NCBI GenBank assembly: GCA_900554905.1
Contig: USJB01000075.1
Coordinates: 1-6,482, forward strand
From: an uncultured Collinsella sp.
GTDB lineage: Bacteria; Actinomycetota; Coriobacteriia; Coriobacteriales; Coriobacteriaceae
DNA: 6,482 bases
Direction: 5' to 3'
The position numbers and the translations under genes are program-made. Shown in pieces: positions 1 to 5,526 of this stretch. A model generated the notes under the pieces. It ran no database searches. It worked only from the letters and a program-made list of their open reading frames with translations, and was not told where the DNA came from. The stretch's first letter is position 1, and each line of letters starts with the position of its first letter.

Positions 1-130
1 AAATCCGTCCCGGAATCCCGCCTCAAACTGGGGCACACTTTCCGCTTCACCTGCCGCCTCGAAAAACCTGCGCTCTCGCCATCCCAAAACTGGGTAGAAG
101 AAGGCCAAAACGCAATCGCAGGAGGTCAAC

Positions 131-1009
131 ATGACTGCAGAAGATAAGGCAAAGAACGCCGGCAAGGTCGCGCTCGTCCTGGAGGGCGGTAGCTTTCGCG
201 GGCAATTTACCGCAGGCGTGCTCGACGTTCTCATGGAGGCCGGCGTCGAAATCCCGGCTGTCTACGGTGTATCGGCCGGCGCCCTCAACGGTGTGAACTA
301 CAAGTCGCACCAGATCGGCCGTGCCAACCGCATCAACCTGGCTTTCTGCAATGACAATCGCTTCATGGGCGCCGCATCGTTTGCGTCCACGGGTTCCATC
401 GTGGGTTACGACTTTATCTTCAACGATGTCCAGGACCGCCTGGATCCCTTTGACAACGAGACGTTCGACGCGAGCCCCATCGAGATGTACGCCGTCGCGA
501 CGGACATGCTCTTTGGAACTGCCACGTACCTGCCGGTCAAAAGCGCCGTACTTGACCTCGACGCCGTGCGCGCATCGACGTCGCTGCCGCTGGTGACGCC
601 GCCGGTCGAGATCGATGGGCACAAATACGTCGACGGCGGCGTGGCCGATTCGGTTCCTATCGAGCATGTGCTCGAGGAGGCGGGCTTCGATCGCGCAGTT
701 GTCATTGTCACGCAGGACCGCTCGTACGAGAAAAAGCCCTACGAGTTTATGCCGGCCGCGCGCGCCCGCTATGCTGACTACCCCTATCTGCTCGAGGCTA
801 TCGAGACGCGCCACGACCGTTACAACATGCAGCGCATGCACCTGTGGAAGTATGAGCGCGAGGGCCGTGCGTTGGTCGTCGCTCCGCAAAAGCCGGTCGA
901 GGTCGGCCATGTCGAGCACGATTCGGCAAAGCTTTTGGACCTGTATATCCAGGGCCGTCAGGAGGCAAAGCGCCTGCTCGCGGAAATCCAAGAGTTCGTT
1001 GAGCGCTAG
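131..1009 (+). CDS. Patatin-like phospholipase family protein (YjjU type)
   Basis: A predicted serine lipid acyl hydrolase of 292 residues, cytoplasmic as no signal peptide or membrane segment is visible. The patatin hallmarks are in order: the oxyanion-hole motif LEGGSFRG (residues 17-24), the nucleophile elbow GVSAG (46-50, Ser48), a conserved ASTSLP block (148-153) and the Asp of the catalytic dyad in DGG (Asp168). The first Gly of the usual GGGxRG motif is Glu, as is normal for the YjjU/RssA-like branch. The C-terminal third (about 200-292, with a KLLDLYIQGRQEA stretch) resembles the extra C-terminal region of YjjU proteins. The ATG is set by AGGAGGT at 120-126, four bases upstream. The substrate cannot be read from sequence. 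It seems to be a single transcription unit: 195 bases and a separate promoter lie between it and rplM. No clear promoter of its own is visible in bases 1-119. Confidence 0.93.
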   Translation: MTAEDKAKNAGKVALVLEGGSFRGQFTAGVLDVLMEAGVEIPAVYGVSAGALNGVNYKSHQIGRANRINLAFCNDNRFMGAASFASTGSIVGYDFIFNDVQDRLDPFDNETFDASPIEMYAVATDMLFGTATYLPVKSAVLDLDAVRASTSLPLVTPPVEIDGHKYVDGGVADSVPIEHVLEEAGFDRAVVIVTQDRSYEKKPYEFMPAARARYADYPYLLEAIETRHDRYNMQRMHLWKYEREGRALVVAPQKPVEVGHVEHDSAKLLDLYIQGRQEAKRLLAEIQEFVER

Positions 1010-1110
1010 CGATAGCGAACCCTCAAAAAAATGACAACAGCTAAAGAGCTGGAAAAATCACGGCTCGTGGATGACATGTGCAGAAACTCTGGTCGGAGCC
1101 AAAATACCTG

Positions 1111-1138
1111 TTGACTCGTACGGCGAGCGGGGTAATAT
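1111..1138 (+). promoter_or_regulatory. Sigma70-type promoter of rplM-rpsI
   Basis: TTGACT at 1111-1116 (5/6 to the -35 consensus) and TAATAT at 1133-1138 (-10) are separated by 16 bases. Transcription would start near 1145, about 60 bases before the rplM start codon. This is the best promoter match in the window, as expected for a ribosomal protein operon. Confidence 0.8.
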
Positions 1139-1144
1139 GGACGG

Positions 1145-1176
1145 GTTACTTGCAGAGCCCCGTGAATCTCTGTAAC
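1145..1176 (+). promoter_or_regulatory. Hairpin in the rplM 5' leader (possible L13 autoregulatory leader)
   Basis: GTTA (1145-1148) pairs with TAAC (1173-1176), and CAGAG (1153-1157) pairs with CTCTG (1168-1172), with a four-base bulge on the 5' side and a ten-base loop. The helix begins at the predicted transcription start. L13 leaders that control their own operon are known in Firmicutes. That this one does the same job is inference; the helix is short and could arise by chance. Confidence 0.4.
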
Positions 1177-1204
1177 AACACGTACTGTACATGGAGGAGT
1201 CTAA

Positions 1205-1648
1205 GTGATTTCGAAATCGACTCACTACGCCAAGCAGGGCGAGGTCCAGCGCAACTGGGTTCTCGTCGACGCCGATGGTGCTGTCCTGGGCCGTCTTGCC
1301 ACCCAGATCGCAATGATCCTGCGCGGTAAGAACAAGCCCCAGTTCACGCCCAACAGCGACTGCGGCGACTTCGTTGTCGTCATCAACGCCGATAAGGTCC
1401 AGCTTACCGGTAACAAGGCCGACACGAAGACCTATTATCGCCACAGCGGCTACAACGGCGGCCTCAAGGCTGAGAGCTTCCGCCAGGCTATGGAGAAGCA
1501 CCCGGAGAAGGTCATCGAGCGCGCCGTTCGCGGTATGCTGCCCAAGACCACCCTCGGCCGTGCCCAGATGACCAAGCTTAAGGTCTACGCTGGTGCCGAG
1601 CATCCGCATGCTGCCCAGAACCCCACGAAGATTGAGCTGGAGGCTTAA
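1205..1648 (+). CDS. rplM: 50S ribosomal protein L13
   Basis: L13 is an early-assembling protein of the large ribosomal subunit that binds 23S rRNA. The 147-residue product has the usual bacterial length and family blocks: NWVLVDADGAVLGRLAT (17-33), the GKNKPQFTPN segment (41-50) and the L13 signature VRGMLPKTTLGR with the following VYAG (108-130). The start is GTG, supported by GGAGGAG at 1193-1199 five bases upstream; the next in-frame Met is residue 37, far too late. It is the first gene of a two-gene operon with rpsI, two bases apart. A strong promoter and a hairpin leader lie upstream. Confidence 0.98.
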   Translation: MISKSTHYAKQGEVQRNWVLVDADGAVLGRLATQIAMILRGKNKPQFTPNSDCGDFVVVINADKVQLTGNKADTKTYYRHSGYNGGLKAESFRQAMEKHPEKVIERAVRGMLPKTTLGRAQMTKLKVYAGAEHPHAAQNPTKIELEA

Positions 1649-1650
1649 AG

Positions 1651-2046
<396 letters not shown>

Positions 2047-2076
2047 GGTTTTATCTCCTTTCGAGATACAATGTAC

Positions 2077-2120
2077 AAGCGGGGCCTGCCGATTCCTCGG
2101 CGGGTCCCGCTTTTCTTTTT
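2077..2120 (+). terminator. Intrinsic terminator after rpsI
   Basis: A 16-pair stem (2077-2092 with 2097-2112, two G-U pairs) has a TTCC loop and runs into TTTTCTTTTT (2111-2120). A smaller six-pair hairpin (TATCTC 2052-2057 with GAGATA 2063-2068) sits just upstream. The element should end most rplM-rpsI transcripts before glmM. Confidence 0.92.
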
Positions 2121-2169
2121 CGACTAGGGTGGGCGGTTGCATATCGCCTGCTAGGGAAGGAGCGATCCT

Positions 2170-3507
2170 ATGCCCCAGAACATCTTCGGTACCGACGGCG
2201 TCCGTGGCGTCGCCAACGCCGATCTTTCGTGCGACCTCGCGTTTCGTCTGGGTCGCGCGGCGACCAAGTTTCTTGGTCCGGACATCTGCATCGGCCGTGA
2301 CACGCGCCTTTCGGGCACCATGCTCGAGAGCGCTCTGACCGCCGGCATCATGGCCGAGGGCGGCCGTCCGCATTGCTGCGGCGTTATCCCCACGCCCGCC
2401 GTGGCGCTGCTCACCGTCCAAAACGAGCTCGATGGCGGTATTGTCATCTCCGCTTCGCACAATCCGCCGGAGTTCAACGGCATCAAGTTCTTTAGCCGCA
2501 AGGGTATGAAGCTTCCCGATGCTGTCGAGGAAGAGATCAGCGCCTGGGTCATGTCCGAGGAAGCCATGGCTGCCGACACGCTGCCGACCGGTGCCGGCGT
2601 GGGCCACATCATCAAGATGAAGGACGCCCGCAAGGCATATGTCGACCACGCCATCGATACGCTTGATGGCCTGAGGCTTGACGGCCTGGTCGTTGCCGTC
2701 GACTGCGGTCACGGTGCTTCCTGCCAGACTACGCCCGCCGCGCTGCAGCGCCTGGGTGCCACGGTCCATGCCATCAACACCGATTACTGCGGCACTGACA
2801 TTAACGTTGAGTGCGGCTCTACGCACCTCGAGCCCCTGCGCGAGCTCGTGCTGCGCACCCATGCTGACATCGGCCTGGCCCACGACGGCGACGCCGACCG
2901 CGTACTGTTCGTGGACAGCGAGGGCAATGAGATCGATGGTGACTACATCCTGGCTATCTGCGGTTCTGACCTCGCCGCTCGCGGCAAGCTCGTCAACTCC
3001 GAGATCGTCTCGACCGTCATGTGCAACCTGGGCTTCTCCATCGCTATGAAGGAGCAGGGCTTCGAGATGGTCCAGACCGCCGTGGGCGACCGCTACGTTC
3101 TGGAGCGCATGCTCGCGGACGGCGCCGTCATCGGCGGCGAGCAGTCCGGCCACATCATCTTCCTGGAGCACAACACCACCGGTGACGGCCTGGTGACGGC
3201 CCTGCAGCTTCTGGCCGTGCTCAAGCGCACCGGTCGTACCCTCACTGATCTTGCCGGCATCATGAAGAAGTACCCGCAGGTACTCGTCAACGTGCATTCC
3301 GACAACAAGGCCGGTCTGGACGATTGCCAGCCCATCTGGGATGCCGTCGCTGCTGCCGAGAAGGAGCTTGACGGCCGCGGCCGCATTCTGGTGCGCCCGA
3401 GCGGCACCGAGCCGCTGGTCCGCGTGATGGCCGAGGCCGAGACGCACGAGCTGACCCAGCGCGTTGTCGACGACATCGTCGAGGTTGTCAAGCGCGAACT
3501 TCCCTAA
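2170..3507 (+). CDS. glmM: Phosphoglucosamine mutase
   Basis: GlmM interconverts glucosamine-6-phosphate and glucosamine-1-phosphate, the second step towards UDP-GlcNAc for peptidoglycan; it acts in the cytosol. The 445-residue product has the normal family length and all four active-site elements: the phosphoserine loop ISASHNPP (93-100, Ser96 as phosphoryl carrier), the Mg-binding DGDADR (239-244), the sugar-specificity loop GGEQSGH (322-328) and the C-terminal phosphate-binding RPSGTEPLVRV (409-419). The N-terminal FGTDGVRG (6-13) is typical of GlmM. The ATG is preceded by AAGGAG (2157-2162) with seven bases spacing. The rplM-rpsI-glmM order is conserved in Actinobacteria such as Mycobacterium tuberculosis. 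I see no convincing -35/-10 pair in the 50 bases after the rpsI terminator. A -10-like TACAAT (2067-2072) lies before that terminator but lacks a partner, so expression may rely on readthrough or a poor-consensus promoter. Confidence 0.97.
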   Translation: MPQNIFGTDGVRGVANADLSCDLAFRLGRAATKFLGPDICIGRDTRLSGTMLESALTAGIMAEGGRPHCCGVIPTPAVALLTVQNELDGGIVISASHNPPEFNGIKFFSRKGMKLPDAVEEEISAWVMSEEAMAADTLPTGAGVGHIIKMKDARKAYVDHAIDTLDGLRLDGLVVAVDCGHGASCQTTPAALQRLGATVHAINTDYCGTDINVECGSTHLEPLRELVLRTHADIGLAHDGDADRVLFVDSEGNEIDGDYILAICGSDLAARGKLVNSEIVSTVMCNLGFSIAMKEQGFEMVQTAVGDRYVLERMLADGAVIGGEQSGHIIFLEHNTTGDGLVTALQLLAVLKRTGRTLTDLAGIMKKYPQVLVNVHSDNKAGLDDCQPIWDAVAAAEKELDGRGRILVRPSGTEPLVRVMAEAETHELTQRVVDDIVEVVKRELP

Positions 3508-3537
3508 TGGTCAAAAACGGGTGCCAAGTGGTAAACT
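3508..3537 (+). promoter_or_regulatory. Probable promoter of the IIA gene
   Basis: TGGTCA (3508-3513, 4/6 to the -35 consensus) and TAAACT (3532-3537, 4/6 to the -10) are 18 bases apart, directly after the glmM stop codon and about 40 bases before the IIA start. No terminator follows glmM, so readthrough from glmM is also possible. Confidence 0.45.
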
Positions 3538-3578
3538 GTTAAGGTTATTTTGGTTGATCGGTATGTCCGAGGGGGAGC

Positions 3579-4076
3579 ATGTTCACTAAAGTCCTAAGGT
3601 CTTTTGGTATGCGTGGTCGAGTCCTTACGTTGGATGCTCCCATCTCGGGTGACGTCATTCCGCTCTCCGAGGTAAACGATCAGACGTTTGCCACCGGCCT
3701 TTTGGGCCAGGGCGTGGCGATTCGGCCCACCGGAACGCGTGTGATTGCACCGGCTGATGCCAAGGTCGAGGCCATTTTTCCCACGGGACACGCCGTTGCG
3801 CTTAACACGGTCGATGGCTTGGACGTGCTCATCCACGTTGGTTTGGACACTGTTCAGCTCGAGGGCAAGCACTTTACCGTACATGCGCAAGTGGGTGACA
3901 TCGTCCATAAGGGCGATGTACTCATTGAGTTCGATCGCGAGGCAATTGCTGCCGAGGGCTACGATGTGACGGTTCCCATCTTGGTGTGCAACTCCGTTGA
4001 GTTCTCGAGTATCAAGGGCTCCGTTGGCGTGCATGTCGAAGAGATGGACCAGCTCATCGTTGCTCGCGAGCGCTAG
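3579..4076 (+). CDS. crr: PTS system glucose-family EIIA component (IIAGlc/Crr-like)
   Basis: A soluble phosphocarrier of the sugar phosphotransferase system: it takes phosphate from HPr on a histidine and passes it to a membrane EIIBC. The 165 residues form a single IIAGlc domain with the two active-site histidines in place: His71 (in FPTGHAVAL, matching E. coli His75) and the phosphorylated His86 (in LIHVGLDTVQLEGK, matching His90). The GxAIxPTG segment (45-52) and KGDVLIEFD (111-119) are family blocks. I chose the ATG at 3579 rather than the one at 3609 because residues 1-10 form a short amphipathic head like that of E. coli IIAGlc, and GAGG (3569-3572) is suitably spaced. It stands alone, with no IIB or IIC domain attached. 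The nearby nagB suggests service of a GlcNAc or glucose permease encoded elsewhere; in Streptomyces, Crr is the IIA for GlcNAc uptake. The symbol reflects family membership, not proven regulatory function. Confidence 0.93.
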   Translation: MFTKVLRSFGMRGRVLTLDAPISGDVIPLSEVNDQTFATGLLGQGVAIRPTGTRVIAPADAKVEAIFPTGHAVALNTVDGLDVLIHVGLDTVQLEGKHFTVHAQVGDIVHKGDVLIEFDREAIAAEGYDVTVPILVCNSVEFSSIKGSVGVHVEEMDQLIVARER

Positions 4077-4098
4077 CAAGTGCACGTGGCCATTAGCC

Positions 4099-4116
4099 TA
4101 CAATTCAAACACGTTT
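4099..4116 (+). promoter_or_regulatory. Candidate nagB promoter -10 with overlapping inverted repeat
   Basis: TACAAT (4099-4104, 5/6 to the -10 consensus) lies 23 bases after the IIA stop codon and has no good -35 at the right distance, which would suit an activator-dependent promoter. Immediately after it is the inverted repeat AAAC-ac-GTTT (4107-4116), placed over the expected start near 4111, where a repressor could act. Overlapping palindromes GTGCAC and CACGTG lie at 4080-4089. The operator role is inference. Confidence 0.4.
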
Positions 4117-4347
4117 ACGGAGGGCGCCCTTGAAAGAGGACGCCCTCCGTGGCAAGATGGGATTTGTCCGAGGCTAAACAGCTTCGGGTCACCGTGGACG
4201 GGCAGGGGCCTCGACGCGGCTAGACACGAGACACATACATTACGCGACCTCGCCCTGGTGGCCGCACACGTTGGTTGCGGCCGACGCGGGCCGCGGGCAA
4301 GTGCTTGTAAGGGAGCCTTGCCTCTCTTGTACGAGAAAGGACGCGTA
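4111..4347 (+). promoter_or_regulatory. Long structured 5' leader of nagB, candidate riboswitch or cis-acting RNA
   Basis: This stretch of roughly 237 bases has no credible gene but is dense in helices. They are: ACGGAGGGCG (4117-4126) with 4141-4150, capped by CCTT-GAAA-GAGG with a GNRA-type loop; CCGAGGCT (4168-4175) with AGCTTCGG (4180-4187), loop AAAC; CAGGG (4203-4207) with CCCTG (4253-4257); GGCCGCA (4260-4266) with TGCGGCC (4276-4282); and a hairpin at 4306-4331. GGCAAG occurs twice (4151-4156 and 4296-4301), and both copies can pair with CTTGCC (4317-4322), so the first could close the whole domain. No T-run follows any helix, which favours control of translation or stability over termination. 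I did not recognise it as RNase P RNA, tmRNA, SRP RNA, T-box, glmS ribozyme or a familiar riboswitch class. The nagB context suggests an amino-sugar or related signal, but that is speculative. Confidence 0.5.
4306..4341 (+). promoter_or_regulatory. Possible sequester/anti-sequester switch at the nagB ribosome binding site
   Basis: The nagB ribosome binding site AAAGGA (4336-4341) can be buried by a hairpin in which TCTC (4323-4326) pairs with GAGA (4333-4336) and, after a three-base bulge, CCTT (4316-4319) pairs with AAGG (4337-4340). The same bases can instead form an upstream hairpin, AAGGGAG (4309-4315) with CTCTCTT (4322-4328), extended by U-G, G-U and U-A pairs, which frees the site. The helices are short, so this is a hypothesis from complementarity. 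Confidence 0.35.
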
Positions 4348-5076
4348 ATGAAGATCATTAAAGCTAAAGACTACGAGGATATGAGCCGCAAGGCCGCCAA
4401 TATCATCTCGGCCCAGGTTATCCTCAAGCCCGACTGTGTGCTGGGCCTTGCCACCGGCTCCACCCCGATCGGTGCCTACAAGCAGCTCGCTGCTTGGTAC
4501 GAGAAGGGCGACGTCGACTTTGCCGAGGTCAGCACCTATAACCTGGACGAGTATCGCGGCCTTTCGCACGACGATCCCCAGAGCTATCACTACTTCATGC
4601 GCGAGAACTTCTTCGATCACATCAACATCGACCTGAACAACACGCATGTGCCCGACGGTTCCAACCCCGACGCCGCCGCTGCCTGCTCTGAGTACGACAA
4701 GATCGTCGCTGACGCCGGTTACCCGGATCTGCAGCTGCTCGGCATTGGCAACAACGGCCACATCGGCTTCAACGAGCCCGATGACCACTTCTCCAAGGGC
4801 ACGCACTGCGTCGACCTTACCGAGAGCACCATTCAGGCCAACAGCCGCCTGTTCGACAGCATCGACGATGTTCCCCGTCAGGCCTACACCATGGGTACCC
4901 AGACCATCATGTATGCCCGCATGATCCTGGTCGTCGCCAATGGCGAGGCCAAGGCTCAGGCCGTGCATGACATGTGCTATGGTCCGGTTACGCCCGAGTG
5001 CCCGGCTTCGATCCTGCAGCTGCACACTAACTGCGTTGTCGTTGCCGACGAGGCCGCCCTTTCGCTCTGCGAGTAG
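4348..5076 (+). CDS. nagB: Glucosamine-6-phosphate deaminase
   Basis: NagB converts glucosamine-6-phosphate to fructose-6-phosphate and ammonia, bringing GlcNAc and glucosamine into glycolysis. The 242-residue product has the phosphate-binding loop LGLATGSTP (32-40), the catalytic Asp in NLDEYRGL (Asp67, matching E. coli Asp72), and GIGNNGHIGFNEP (132-144) carrying the catalytic His138 and Glu143. The residue matching E. coli Asp141 is Asn136, as I recall for the short Bacillus-type enzymes. The length also matches that shorter form rather than the 266-residue allosteric E. coli enzyme. The ATG at 4348 is chosen because AAAGGA (4336-4341) precedes it by six bases and family alignment starts there; the frame stays open upstream into the leader, but that extension has no homologous character. 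It follows the IIA gene on the same strand across a long leader, and a terminator ends it. No nagA is present in the window. Confidence 0.97.
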   Translation: MKIIKAKDYEDMSRKAANIISAQVILKPDCVLGLATGSTPIGAYKQLAAWYEKGDVDFAEVSTYNLDEYRGLSHDDPQSYHYFMRENFFDHINIDLNNTHVPDGSNPDAAAACSEYDKIVADAGYPDLQLLGIGNNGHIGFNEPDDHFSKGTHCVDLTESTIQANSRLFDSIDDVPRQAYTMGTQTIMYARMILVVANGEAKAQAVHDMCYGPVTPECPASILQLHTNCVVVADEAALSLCE

Positions 5077-5105
5077 CGCGACCAAGCGATCTTACATAGC
5101 TTTCC

Positions 5106-5135
5106 AAAAGGCCCTCGCTTTGCGGGGGCCTTTTT
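5106..5135 (+). terminator. Intrinsic terminator after nagB
   Basis: A 13-pair stem (5106-5118 with 5122-5134, one G-U pair) has a TTT loop and ends in TTTTT (5131-5135), 29 bases after the nagB stop codon. Because the arms begin with AAAA and end with TTTT, it may also work in the opposite direction. Confidence 0.92.
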
Positions 5136-5180
5136 AGTGGATGCGGGCCGTAATGTGTGCATGACGGAAACCTTGCCACA

Positions 5181-5281
5181 TGCTTGGCGAGTGGGCTCTA
5201 AATCATGAGATTCATTCCATACCAGATTCTATGCAAAAATGCCACTAGAAGGTCGTAGACGGTAGCGGGTGCTAGGCGAGT
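5181..5281 (+). repeat. Spaced imperfect 12-base direct repeat
   Basis: TGCTTGGCGAGT (5181-5192) and TGCTAGGCGAGT (5270-5281) differ at one base and lie 89 bases apart, both in the gap upstream of the ATPase gene. They could be paired regulator sites or chance. Confidence 0.35.
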
Positions 5282-5333
5282 TGAATGACATGGCTGAACC
5301 TTGTTCATCTGCGTTACACTGCCGCTTAGATGG

Positions 5334-5349
5334 GACAAGCTGACAAGCT
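5334..5349 (+). repeat. Tandem direct repeat of GACAAGCT
   Basis: Two perfect adjacent copies of the octamer, 5334-5341 and 5342-5349, lie about 14 bases downstream of the -10-like TACACT. The repeat itself is certain; its function is unknown. Confidence 0.6.
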
Positions 5350-5526
5350 CATTTACCTGCTTAAAGACCGATTAGTCGGGGGATTAATAACAATCGGCCC
5401 TCGCTGTACAAAAACTTGCCGCTTGCGTACCAAAAGACAACCTAAAACACAAGGCCGCTCTATTCATAGCGCGGCTTGTATGGTCTTGCGGCTACAGTGT
5501 CCATACGGTCGAGTTGAGGAGCGGGC

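Larger units (their letters stand above)
5136..5526. other. Intergenic region without a recognised gene, A/T-richer than its surroundings
   Basis: No convincing coding sequence is seen on either strand. A short open frame from 5330 lacks a ribosome binding site and family resemblance and runs out of frame into the next gene. The region holds a -10-like TACACT (5315-5320) without a good -35, a tandem octamer (5334-5349), and a hairpin CCGATT (5368-5373) with AATCGG (5392-5397). It also has a bulged stem around 5451-5478 (AAGGCCGC with GCGGCTT). It probably carries the promoter and a leader of up to 200 bases for the ATPase gene, but I cannot place the promoter with confidence. Confidence 0.5.

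Noticed and set aside
1..130. The end of an upstream gene
   Set aside because: The + frames can be read as short tails, but none shows recognisable protein sequence. Inverted bits such as CCCAaaacTGGG suggest intergenic DNA, but too little is present to decide.
47..991. A 314-codon open frame on the minus strand opposite the patatin gene
   Set aside because: It is a shadow of a gene with complete catalytic motifs and a good ribosome binding site on the + strand. The minus product is low-complexity and resembles nothing known.
1038..1051. Terminator after the patatin gene (CAGCT-aaag-AGCTG)
   Set aside because: The stem is only five pairs and is followed by GAAAAATC rather than a T-run.
3563..3589. 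An eight-codon upstream frame overlapping the start of the IIA gene
   Set aside because: ATG at 3563 has no Shine-Dalgarno and the frame is too short to judge; it is most likely chance.
4117..4150. Intrinsic terminator of the IIA gene
   Set aside because: The stem is strong but is followed by GGCAAG rather than a T-run, and it has a GNRA-type loop. A structural helix of the nagB leader fits better.
4215..4227. DasR-type operator (GGCTAGACA core) before nagB
   Set aside because: Only part of the dre consensus half-sites matches and the palindrome is not kept.
3997..4347. Reading nagB as a longer protein starting inside the IIA gene or the leader
   Set aside because: The frame is open, but the extra residues do not resemble any NagB. 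The ATG at 4348 has a well-spaced ribosome binding site and gives the normal 242-residue length.
4111..4347. The leader as RNase P RNA, tmRNA, SRP RNA, T-box or glmS ribozyme
   Set aside because: I could not find the hallmark sequences of these RNAs as I remember them, such as the conserved RNase P core, the tRNA-like ends of tmRNA, or the T-box antiterminator motif.
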